Assembly: GCF_018860755.1 (NCBI RefSeq)
Contig: NZ_JAHKPW010000024.1
Location: forward strand, 1 to 39,620
Direction of reading: 5' to 3'
Source of the DNA: Colwellia sp. D2M02
Lineage (GTDB): Bacteria; Pseudomonadota; Gammaproteobacteria; Enterobacterales; Alteromonadaceae
Length of the DNA stretch: 39,620 nt
The notes below the pieces were generated by a model. It was given only the letters and a program-made list of their open reading frames with translations, had not been told where the DNA came from and did not search any database. Shown piece by piece: positions 1-6,283 of this stretch (position 1 is its first letter; every line of letters starts with the position of its first letter). Made by a program: the position numbers and the translations under genes.

Positions 1-48
1 TTTTTGTTGGGTTTTTATACAAGGCAGAGCCTTTGTAATGTAGTTACT

Positions 49-226
49 TTACCTAAAAAGGCGATAACGCAGTAAAAATGACCAACAAACGCTGTCCGAA
101 GGATTCGGCTAAAAGCGTTTTACGCTTTGTTGAACAGTATTTGCTTAGAGTGACTAGGCAACACACTGTCCGCCGCGATTAAAGCGCTTTTATCTCGAAC
201 AAAATTTAACCGCGAAAGATCAACAG
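49..226. repeat. Left copy of a 178-bp inverted repeat present at both window ends
   Basis: The reverse complement of this segment matches 39443-39620 with 4 differences in 178 positions and no gaps. It is rich in internal hairpins: a CCGAA/TTCGG stem nested in AACGCT/AGCGTT near 92-120, an AAAGCG/CGCTTT stem just after it, and TTGCTTAG/CTAGGCAA (one G-T pair) near 141-161. The inner edge, CTGTTGATC when read leftward, is sharp and lies a few bases from a CTAG (230-233). Bases 1-48 may continue the same element and contain a further GGC-AGA-GCC hairpin. The repeat has no long open frame. It could be the end of an insertion sequence, a MITE or another dispersed intergenic repeat. Confidence 0.9.
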
Positions 227-260
227 CCCCTAGCCCAGGTTAATTTAACAGTTTTTCAAT

Positions 261-452
261 TTAGCAGTCTTGCTTTTCAGCGCCTGCCAATTCTTTCGCT
301 TTTTCACACGCATCTTCAACGGCGTTTTTGCTGTCGCTAACGACTTCATCTACTTTTTCACCGGCATCTTCTGCTGGTCCATCAGAACAGCCAAACATAG
401 TTAACACAGCAGTAAGTGCAAATACTTTGCTCATCATTAATAACTTATTCAT
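261..452 (-). CDS. Small lipoprotein, entericidin-like in size
   Basis: A 63-aa protein with a lipoprotein signal peptide: a hydrophobic stretch followed by a lipobox ending in MFGC, with the lipidated Cys at about residue 22. The mature part is short, acidic and helical, with a DAGEKVDEVV...KNAVEDACEKAKEL pattern and a C-terminal Cys. I start at the ATG at 452 because GGAG lies 6 nt upstream; the upstream in-frame TTG has no ribosome site. It is the last gene of a leftward set with the DUF1328 and DUF2383 genes, so it probably shares their sigma-54-type promoter. The length and composition resemble the entericidin and osmotic-stress lipoproteins, but I cannot assign it to a named family. It is probably anchored in the outer membrane. 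Confidence 0.8.
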   Translation of the reverse strand: MNKLLMMSKVFALTAVLTMFGCSDGPAEDAGEKVDEVVSDSKNAVEDACEKAKELAGAEKQDC

Positions 453-486
453 ATCATTCTCCAATTAATTTCTATTTAACTTTTAT

Positions 487-657
487 TTAGCTTTTAGGTG
501 TTTTTATCGCAGGAATAACAAATGATAAAACCAGCAACACTACAAAAATCCAAAATAAAAACTTAGCAACTCCTGTTGCTGCTCCTGCAATACCGCCAAA
601 TCCTAGGGCGGCTGCAACAAGCGCGAAGAGGAAAAATATAAGAGCCCAACGTAACAT
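487..657 (-). CDS. DUF1328 (YtjA-type) small membrane protein
   Basis: A 56-aa protein starting [20 protein letters not shown], which is the signature of the DUF1328/YtjA family. It has two hydrophobic segments separated by a Gly/Ala-rich turn (GGIAGAA) and a short basic tail (KTPKS). A very strong ribosome site, AGGAGG, lies about 4 nt before the ATG. The family consists of small inner-membrane proteins that often sit beside stress genes; their molecular role is unknown. It lies 27 nt after the DUF2383 gene and 34 nt before the lipoprotein gene, all on the same strand, which suggests one transcript. Confidence 0.9.
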   Translation of the reverse strand: MLRWALIFFLFALVAAALGFGGIAGAATGVAKFLFWIFVVLLVLSFVIPAIKTPKS

Positions 658-684
658 AGAACCTCCTAAGACTTAGCAGTTAAA

Positions 685-1131
685 TTATGCCGTAACTAAT
701 TTCAGTTGCTTCATATGATTATGACAATGCTGCATACGTACTTGAATTTGTAACAATGTACTTTGACATTCTGCTGGTAGTTTTTTCATCAAGGCAGCCT
801 CAATTTTTTCTAATACTTTATCTTCAATTTCTTCTAATTGAGATACATAAGTATGCTCTGCATCAGCGCTAATAACGGCAAGTACTTTAGTGTAAGCTTC
901 ACGTAACTCTACAGAAAATGCTGAGTCTTGCTCTATTTTACCTTCATCAATTAAAACGAACGTTTGTAGTTCCGCAATAGTGCGTGCTTTTTCATTAATA
1001 TTATTTTCAAAAACATGCATAAGATGAGGGTTAGAGACTTTATCCATCGCTGAGCGATAAAACTCAATGCCACCATTTAGCACTCTCACTAACTCTTTAA
1101 TTGGACCCATTTCATAATTTGAATTAGACAT
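685..1131 (-). CDS. DUF2383 / PA2169-family four-helix-bundle protein
   Basis: A 148-aa, all-helical, soluble protein without a signal peptide. It matches the DUF2383 (PA2169) family of ferritin-like four-helix bundles: an N-terminal helix with LVRVLNGGIEFYRSAMDKV, a central FENNINEKARTIAELQ helix, and an acidic third helix (SQLEEIEDKVLEKIEAAL). Family members are stress-induced proteins of unknown biochemistry. GGAG lies 6 nt before the ATG. It is the first gene of the leftward stress set and has a sigma-54-type promoter about 87 nt upstream (1218-1233). His residues in the last helix (HCHNHMKQ) could bind metal, but that is inference. Confidence 0.88.
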   Translation of the reverse strand: MSNSNYEMGPIKELVRVLNGGIEFYRSAMDKVSNPHLMHVFENNINEKARTIAELQTFVLIDEGKIEQDSAFSVELREAYTKVLAVISADAEHTYVSQLEEIEDKVLEKIEAALMKKLPAECQSTLLQIQVRMQHCHNHMKQLKLVTA

Positions 1132-1217
1132 ATTAATCTCCTTTTTATATTTACTGTTTTAAATTAAAAAGCGAATTTCGCTGGTAAAGAATTTTTAATT
1201 AACAACAACAAGATATG

Positions 1218-1233
1218 TGCAGGAGTCATACCA
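1218..1233 (-). promoter_or_regulatory. Sigma-54-type promoter for the DUF2383-DUF1328-lipoprotein genes
   Basis: On the minus strand the sequence reads TGGTATGACTCCTGCA. The GG and GC are at the correct sigma-54 spacing (10 bases between the dinucleotides). It agrees with TGGCACG-N4-TTGCW except at positions 4, 6 and 12. The same three deviations occur in the promoter at 1992-2007. It lies about 87 nt upstream of the DUF2383 start. Confidence 0.7.
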
Positions 1234-1296
1234 AAACATTAAAAAGATAAAAAACAATTACTTATAATAAACCAAGAAATAGAAAACCCCTTTTAT

Positions 1297-1309
1297 TGTA
1301 ATAATTACA
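1297..1309. promoter_or_regulatory. TGTAAT-A-ATTACA palindrome in the 1132-1440 intergenic region
   Basis: A perfect 13-bp palindrome about 65 bp upstream of the sigma-54-type promoter of the DUF2383 operon, followed by another TGTAATT at about 1317. This is a suitable distance for an enhancer site of an NtrC-family activator. Similar TGTAAT/ATTACA words lie in front of the activator gene (9441-9490). Apart from this site and the promoter, the 309-bp gap 1132-1440 shows nothing I can name. Confidence 0.35.
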
Positions 1310-1440
1310 CGCTCCATGTAATTGCTTCATATAAGATATACAGGTAGAGAAACTGCTTTTGTAACAAAGTCATTGAATAGAGATATCAAAGAAGGGTATG
1401 CGGAGCTTTAAAGGTTGATATTTTATAAGTAGATAAGGGG

Positions 1441-1803
1441 CTATTGATTCAAACCTAGCTCTTTTTGTTTCTTTTTTGTTAAACCAAGAGAGACTAATCG
1501 ATATGATTCCTTTAAATAGTACAATAAGTCATCATTACTGTCGGCAACATTTTCAAATTGCTGGATCCACTTCATCCCTCTATTAGCAAAATAAGGCGCA
1601 GGTTTATACCCTACCGACTCTTTTAGAAAGCCAAAATTGGTATCAGAGGTTTTAAATATAAAAGCGGGCTTTTTATCATCACCCCAACCACCAATAGCAA
1701 ATACTTTGCCCCCTACCTTCCAAACATGGGAGCCGCCCCATTGCATAACATAGGTAGTACAAGGTAAAGATCTGCAAAAGTCATTAAACTCGTTGTAATT
1801 CAT
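1441..1803 (-). CDS. MmcQ/YjbR family protein
   Basis: A 120-aa protein of the MmcQ/YjbR (DUF419) family, which has a CyaY-like double-stranded DNA-binding fold. Family hallmarks visible are the N-terminal YNEFNDFCRSLPCTT, the central W-K-V-G-G-K-V-F-A-I segment, FKTSDTNFGFLKE, and the late PAPYFANRGMKWIQ. GGAG lies 5 nt upstream of the ATG at 1803. The cellular role of the family is not firmly known. It stands alone on the minus strand between the two stress sets, and no sigma-54 site was found in front of it. Confidence 0.88.
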   Translation of the reverse strand: MNYNEFNDFCRSLPCTTYVMQWGGSHVWKVGGKVFAIGGWGDDKKPAFIFKTSDTNFGFLKESVGYKPAPYFANRGMKWIQQFENVADSNDDLLYYLKESYRLVSLGLTKKKQKELGLNQ

Positions 1804-1844
1804 TTCAACTCCATAATAAAAAGCATACCACCATTCAAATAGGC

Positions 1845-1860
1845 AACCTGAACTCAGGTT
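1845..1860. repeat. Short palindrome between yjbR-like gene and BON operon
   Basis: AACCTGA-AC-TCAGGTT, a perfect 7-bp inverted repeat with a 2-bp centre, 42 bp upstream of the YjbR-family start. It could be an operator for that gene. I know of no matching regulator. Confidence 0.3.
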
Positions 1861-1991
1861 AAGTAGTACGTATATTTTTCCTGAAAAAGTTACATTGTTA
1901 ACGTGAAAACCTTACAAAACAATCAACAATCAAGTAATGAGCAAAACAATAAAATACAGTAACACATTGAAATAAAAGGATTTATACAGAT

Positions 1992-2007
1992 TGGTATGTT
2001 GTCTGCA
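1992..2007 (+). promoter_or_regulatory. Sigma-54-type promoter for the BON-protein operon
   Basis: TGGTATGTTGTCTGCA has GG and GC at the sigma-54 spacing, with the predicted start about 65 nt before the ATG at 2085. It shares 12 of 16 bases, including all the conserved ones, with the promoter on the opposite strand at 1218-1233. Both deviate from the textbook consensus at the same three positions (T4, T6, C12). Confidence 0.7.
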
Positions 2008-2084
2008 TTAGTTAGATTGTTACATTAGTTAATTCGTTACAACAACTTGTCGTTACAACTTAAATCTTAAAATGGAGAATGATT

Positions 2085-2645
2085 ATGAAACGCACATTAA
2101 TTTCACTAGCTATGGTATCTGCTTTAACGATTACATCAGTACAAGCAAAAGATAACTCTTGGGAGAAAGAAGCTAGCGATGCTTGGATAGACGGTAAAGC
2201 TGAAGCAACATTATTATTTAATACTAACTTAAATTCTTTTGATATCAATACTGATGTTGATAGTGGCATTGTTTACCTTACAGGTAAAGTTGACCACAGC
2301 GTAGATAAAAAGCTCGCTAAAGAGTTAGTGCAAGGAATAGATGGCGTTAAAGGTGTTAAAAACCAAATAACAGTTATTGAAGGTATTGATAACAAAGAAT
2401 TAGAACAACAACGCGGTATGGACGAGTCGCAATTTGTTGATATGAAAATCGCAACAGTGATTAAAACTCGTCTACTACTCGATACTGATATTAGCGGAAC
2501 GAGCATTGATGTAGATGTAAAAGGCAATAACGTTACCCTAAGCGGAGAGGTAGACTCTGAAGCAGAAAAAGACTTAGTTATTAACATTGCAAACAATACT
2601 GACGATGTTAATAAAGTTACCGAAAACTTACACGTAACTAAATAG
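2085..2645 (+). CDS. OsmY-like periplasmic protein with two BON domains
   Basis: A 186-aa protein. The signal peptide is residues 1-23 (ends TSVQA, then KDN). Two BON domains follow, at about 45-100 (FDINTDVDSGIVYLTGKVD...LVQGIDGVKGVKNQI) and 120-185 (ISGTSIDVDVKGNNVTLSGEV...TDDVNKVTENLHV). BON domains bind phospholipid surfaces, and OsmY-type proteins protect the periplasm in osmotic and envelope stress. I use the ATG at 2085, 7 nt after GGAG; the in-frame ATG at 2079 is too close to that site. It is the first gene of a four-gene rightward operon behind a sigma-54-type promoter. Substrates or partners cannot be read from the sequence. Confidence 0.9.
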   Translation: MKRTLISLAMVSALTITSVQAKDNSWEKEASDAWIDGKAEATLLFNTNLNSFDINTDVDSGIVYLTGKVDHSVDKKLAKELVQGIDGVKGVKNQITVIEGIDNKELEQQRGMDESQFVDMKIATVIKTRLLLDTDISGTSIDVDVKGNNVTLSGEVDSEAEKDLVINIANNTDDVNKVTENLHVTK

Positions 2646-2658
2646 TTTTGCCTTTATG

Positions 2659-2675
2659 GCGCTCATTGAGCGCCT
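2659..2675 (+). other. Intra-operon hairpin after the BON gene
   Basis: GGCGCTC-ATT-GAGCGCC, a perfect 7-bp stem 14 nt after the BON gene stop. No T-run follows, so it is more likely an mRNA-stabilising or attenuating hairpin than a full terminator. It could lower expression of the three downstream genes relative to the BON gene. Confidence 0.5.
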
Positions 2676-2731
2676 CCTAATACCCTTTCATTACCCTAAT
2701 ATTAACTTATGCAATTTACCAAGGAGCTATT

Positions 2732-3040
2732 ATGCCTAATAAAAACACAGAAAAATCAAATGGTGCTATGAAAAAGCCTGTTCACCCTGTTGCCGATCAA
2801 TTTGCCGATTCACTGCACTCTACAGTTGACTCAATTCATGGTACGGCGGCAAGTACTGAAGAAACACTTCGAGCTAAAAGTACGCAATCAAGTGAAGCTA
2901 TGAAAGCACAAACTCGTTTATTGCGCTCGAAATGGAATCAATCGCCAGTGAAAAAATATGCCCATGAAAACCCAGTAAAAACAGCAGGCATAGCGTTTAC
3001 GGCTGGTATGTTACTAACAATGTTTTTAAGGAAAAAATAG
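2732..3040 (+). CDS. DUF883/YqjD-ElaB-like membrane-anchored protein
   Basis: A 102-aa protein with a hydrophilic Ser/Thr-rich helical body and a single C-terminal membrane segment (AGIAFTAGMLLTMFL) ending in RKK. This is the architecture of YqjD/ElaB (DUF883) proteins, in E. coli stationary-phase inner-membrane proteins linked to ribosomes. The N-terminal half is unusually rich in SSTEE-type residues and poorly conserved, so the family call rests mainly on the C-terminus (KKYAHENPVKTAGIAFTAGM) and on the yqjD-yqjE-yqjK-like gene order. AAGGAG precedes the ATG. Confidence 0.75.
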   Translation: MPNKNTEKSNGAMKKPVHPVADQFADSLHSTVDSIHGTAASTEETLRAKSTQSSEAMKAQTRLLRSKWNQSPVKKYAHENPVKTAGIAFTAGMLLTMFLRKK

Positions 3041-3041
3041 C

Positions 3042-3446
3042 ATGACTTCGCCTCAGGATGCAGAGAAAAATACTCAGCAGTCCATAGATATGGGAGCGCA
3101 ACTTAATGCGCTCCCTGAGCTAGGCAGCCGTTTACTATTGGGTTATCAACAATCATTTTCAGCATTTTTTTCATTATTACAAGCCAAAGCTAAGGCAAAT
3201 ATAAAAATGTTGATTGCAATTATGGCATTAGTCACTAGTGCTGTATTTCTGCTATGTGCTGTTTGGATAAGCATACAAGCAATGATTGTTTATGGCCTTA
3301 TCCACCTAGGATTACCAACGTTAATCGCCGCAATTATGGTACTAACACTAAACTTATTCGTTATTTATTATCTATTAACTACCGCAATATCTTTATTTGA
3401 TATTACCTATGATGAGTTTATTCACGGCTTTTTTACTGATAAGTAG
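3042..3446 (+). CDS. YqjE-like (phage-holin family, DUF1469) membrane protein
   Basis: A 134-aa protein with a soluble N-terminus (about 50 residues) followed by two long hydrophobic segments at about 58-84 and 88-118. The spacing is that of the putative actinobacterial-holin-X/YqjE family. The start lies one base after the stop of the DUF883 gene, so the two are translated together. In enterobacteria yqjD-yqjE-yqjK form an envelope stress operon, and the order here is the same. The function of YqjE is not established. Confidence 0.7.
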   Translation: MTSPQDAEKNTQQSIDMGAQLNALPELGSRLLLGYQQSFSAFFSLLQAKAKANIKMLIAIMALVTSAVFLLCAVWISIQAMIVYGLIHLGLPTLIAAIMVLTLNLFVIYYLLTTAISLFDITYDEFIHGFFTDK

Positions 3447-3456
3447 AGGGGGTTTC

Positions 3457-3753
3457 ATGACACGCCTTAGCACAGCTATTTACCGAAAAATAAACCAAGA
3501 CGTCATGGTTAAAAAGGCAAAATACCAAGCAATTACTTATAACAATAACCAACAAAAATCAGCATTAATTGCTCATTGTAAAGCCATAGCCGAGTCACCT
3601 GCTTTTTTAGGTATTACCGCGCTAACTTCTCTACTTGCTTTACGTTATGGAAAATTTGCCACATTGCGACGCTTAGTAATGTTGAAACGAGTGACTGATA
3701 GCTTGATGACAAGCAGCCTCAACAATAGCAACAATAACGCACCATTTAGTTAG
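3457..3753 (+). CDS. Hypothetical protein at the yqjK position
   Basis: A 98-aa basic protein. I start at the ATG at 3457 because GAGGGGG precedes it by a few bases; longer in-frame starts overlap the upstream gene by about 50 nt. A moderately hydrophobic stretch (AFLGITALTSLLALRY) lies near residues 49-64, with Lys/Arg-rich flanks and an Asn/Ser-rich tail. Sequence similarity to YqjK is not obvious to me. Position and size are the reasons for the comparison. It is the last gene of the stress operon. Confidence 0.65.
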   Translation: MTRLSTAIYRKINQDVMVKKAKYQAITYNNNQQKSALIAHCKAIAESPAFLGITALTSLLALRYGKFATLRRLVMLKRVTDSLMTSSLNNSNNNAPFS

Positions 3754-3775
3754 TTAACGGATGCTACTAAAGAAT

Positions 3776-3812
3776 AAGGCCGCTAAAAGCACTAAATATA
3801 GAGCGCCTTTTA
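3776..3812 (+). terminator. Terminator of the BON operon
   Basis: AAGGCCGCT and AGCGCCTT pair with one bulged base and are followed by TTTTATT. It sits between the end of the rightward stress operon and the end of the convergent hybrid-kinase gene. Confidence 0.5.
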
Positions 3813-3823
3813 TTCCAAAACAA

Positions 3824-5779
3824 TTATTCGATTAGCTTCTGCAAATCAGGTAACGATACAGGCTTCAATAATACATGGTTAATACCTAATGCAACTAATG
3901 ATTCAGGCTCAGGCTCCGAACCACTAATAATTGCAAGCTGCTGTGTAGCATTAATGTTCTTTATCGCTTGCGCTGCATCAAAGCCAGAGCCATCAGGTAG
4001 GTTCAAATCTAAAATAACCAAATCAAACCGCTGTTCTTGCTGATAAACTCTTAAACTTTCTTGAATGTTTTGTGCACTAAAAACTTCTATTCCTAAAGAT
4101 TTTAATAATAACCCCATAAGCTCTCTAGCGTCTTTGTCATCTTCAAGCAATAAAACTTTCTTTGTTTGAGTAGCAATGGGTTGTTCACTCTCTAACGCAT
4201 CTCTCTCATTGGAGGCGGCACTTAAATGATGCGTTAAGCATTCGTGTAATTGTTGAGTATCAATAGGTTTGGTTAATACTTGGTCAAAGCCCAATGCTTG
4301 TAAAGTTTCCTCGCTCCCCTTTAACGCTGCGGCTGTTAACGCCACTATTGGCGTAGTTATTTGTTGACTTCTCGCAGCAACCACAACTTCTCGCCCACCC
4401 ATAATAGGCATATGTAAATCGAGAAAAACTAAATCAAAATGTTGCTGTTCGTCGCTCAGTAACGTTAACGCTTTCTGACCATTATCAACGCTCGTGACTT
4501 TAGCGCCGGTAGCAGAAATGATATTAGTTAATAACAGACGAATATTGCTAACATCTTCAACAATAAGTACATTTCCCTGTAAAGTATCGTTTGTGGTTAG
4601 CGCTTTATGCTGCAGTGCTACCGGTTGTTGTAAGTTGAGGTTAACTAAGTTTTCTGATGAGACACCAGTATCAATTAAAAAAGTGAATGTACTCCCTTGA
4701 CCCAATACAGAATCAACTTGGAAATTACCCCCTAACAACTTAATCAGTGATGCACTAATTGCCAACCCTAATCCTGCCCCTTCTTCTGTTCTAGTAGTTG
4801 TGTCTTGCACCTGCTCAAATGGGTTAAATATTCGTTTCAATTTTTCTTGAGGAATGCCTATCCCCGTATCCCTAATAGAAAAATTCAAAACCGATTGATT
4901 ATGCTTTTGCTCAAAGGTTAGTAATACGCGTATTTCACCAGACTGAGTGAACTTAATCGCATTATAAATAATATTTATTAACACTTGCTTAAGGCGAGTC
5001 GCGTCAGAACAAATAAACTCAGGAACAGGCGTATCAGCCTCAATGGTAAATAACAGGCCTTTTTTCTGTGCTGCGATTCCAAATAAGTTTTGTAAGTCAG
5101 CAAGAAAAGGTGACAATGCAAAATTACTTTTGTTAAGGGATAAAGTATTTTCTCGGATTTTAGATAAATCGAGCACATCATTTAACAGAGCAAGTAAGTG
5201 CTGACTATTACTATGCACTATAGATAATTCGGGTTTAATACTGTCTAACTCAGCGCGGCTAAGTAGTAGGTCAGTGTAACCAATAATTGACGTTAAAGGG
5301 GTCCGTAATTCGTGACTTAAATGTGCAAGAAAGCGGTCTTTAGCGCGACTGTCTGATTCAATTTTCAAACGCTCTAAGCGCTCGATGGCTATATCTTTTC
5401 GAGCCAACGCATAGCGAATTGCTCGAATAAACTGCACACTATTGATTTCAGACTTAACTAAAAAATCTTCTGCGCCCAGCGTTAACGCCTGCGCGTCTAA
5501 TACCCCATCAGATTGCCCTGTCAGCATTATAAAAGGGGTAGCACAGCCCATATTTTTGGCAGCTTCTAATACAGAAAGCCCTGTATGAGCTCCTAGCTGA
5601 TAATCGAGCAAACATAAATCAAACGGTTCATCTTGTAACGACTGCATAATTAAGTCGTAATCGCTAAGCCATTTAACATTAAACTCAAAGTCAGGTATTT
5701 CTTGTAAATAGTCTAATGCCAGAATGTAATCGTCTTCATCATCTTCAACGAGTAACAAATTAATTAAGCGCTTATCCAT
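3824..5779 (-). CDS. Hybrid histidine kinase REC-HisKA-HATPase-REC-REC
   Basis: A 651-aa cytoplasmic hybrid kinase without membrane segments or signal peptide. The first receiver is at about 6-125 (VEDDEDD; phospho-acceptor D59 in CLLDYQLG; K109). A helical linker leads to HisKA with H156 in FLAHLSHELRTP. The HATPase_c domain carries NAIKFT, DTGIGIP and GAGLGLAIS. A second receiver (FLDLHMPIMGG, LTKPID) and a third (VILDLNLPDGSG, LLKPV) follow. I start at the ATG at 5779; a TTG 39 nt upstream would add residues outside the receiver fold. It is the last gene of the signalling operon. With an input receiver and two output receivers it can act as an integrating relay: a partner phosphorylates REC1, which would gate the kinase. 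That role is inference. Confidence 0.93.
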   Translation of the reverse strand: MDKRLINLLLVEDDEDDYILALDYLQEIPDFEFNVKWLSDYDLIMQSLQDEPFDLCLLDYQLGAHTGLSVLEAAKNMGCATPFIMLTGQSDGVLDAQALTLGAEDFLVKSEINSVQFIRAIRYALARKDIAIERLERLKIESDSRAKDRFLAHLSHELRTPLTSIIGYTDLLLSRAELDSIKPELSIVHSNSQHLLALLNDVLDLSKIRENTLSLNKSNFALSPFLADLQNLFGIAAQKKGLLFTIEADTPVPEFICSDATRLKQVLINIIYNAIKFTQSGEIRVLLTFEQKHNQSVLNFSIRDTGIGIPQEKLKRIFNPFEQVQDTTTRTEEGAGLGLAISASLIKLLGGNFQVDSVLGQGSTFTFLIDTGVSSENLVNLNLQQPVALQHKALTTNDTLQGNVLIVEDVSNIRLLLTNIISATGAKVTSVDNGQKALTLLSDEQQHFDLVFLDLHMPIMGGREVVVAARSQQITTPIVALTAAALKGSEETLQALGFDQVLTKPIDTQQLHECLTHHLSAASNERDALESEQPIATQTKKVLLLEDDKDARELMGLLLKSLGIEVFSAQNIQESLRVYQQEQRFDLVILDLNLPDGSGFDAAQAIKNINATQQLAIISGSEPEPESLVALGINHVLLKPVSLPDLQKLIE

Positions 5780-5827
5780 TATATGTCCTTGGCTCGTACA
5801 AGCTGCTAAAGCTGCCAATAAAGCACC

Positions 5828-6283
5828 TTAAGGTAGCTCTACTATTTCAATCCAATATTTCCCTAGGTTTTTCATTAGCTCAACTAACCCTTCAAAGTTA
5901 ACCGGCTTGGCAATATAAGAGGCGGCGCCAGAGTCGTAACCACGTAATTTATCCTCTTCCTCTTTTGATGTGGTTAGTATTACAACAGGAATAGAGCGTA
6001 ACTTAGCATCAGCTTTAATAATTTTAAGTGCTTCACGACCGTCCATTCTAGGCATATTAAGGTCGAGCAATATTAAATTAGGTCTTTGATAACGCTCTTT
6101 GTCACTATAGCCACCTTCGTTACGCAAATATTCAATCAATTCAACACCGTCATTCACGAAATTAATCGTGTTCAACACTCTACTTTCATCAAGAGCATCC
6201 TGTGTTAATAATCTGTCATCTTCATCATCATCCGCCATTAAGATATTAATGGCTTGGGGCTTTGAGTAATTCAACTTTTCCAT
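5828..6283 (-). CDS. Single-domain response regulator (CheY/Rcp1-like)
   Basis: A 151-aa stand-alone receiver: acidic cluster MADDDEDD (residues 16-23), phospho-acceptor D74 in ILLDLNMPRMDG, TT at 104-105, and K126 in IAKPVNF. There is no output domain. It is of the Rcp1 type that usually follows bacteriophytochrome-like kinases, and the kinase just upstream has that kind of HisKA motif. The start overlaps the end of the kinase gene by 38 nt in another frame, so translation is probably coupled. The ATG at 6283 has GAGG directly against it; the TTG at residue 4 has better spacing and is an alternative start. It probably carries phosphate from the CHASE3 kinase to the hybrid kinase or another partner. 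Confidence 0.9.
   Translation of the reverse strand: MEKLNYSKPQAINILMADDDEDDRLLTQDALDESRVLNTINFVNDGVELIEYLRNEGGYSDKERYQRPNLILLDLNMPRMDGREALKIIKADAKLRSIPVVILTTSKEEEDKLRGYDSGAASYIAKPVNFEGLVELMKNLGKYWIEIVELP

Noticed and set aside
2060..2596. Minus-strand open frames opposite the BON gene
   Set aside because: They are antisense to a gene with clear domains, lack ribosome sites and have no recognisable composition. The same applies to the antisense frames inside gdhA, mltD, the receptors, the TauE gene and prsT.
6246..6283. Frameshift joining the CHASE3 kinase and the response regulator
   Set aside because: Both proteins have complete domains and natural ends; a 38-nt overlap of two frames is ordinary translational coupling.
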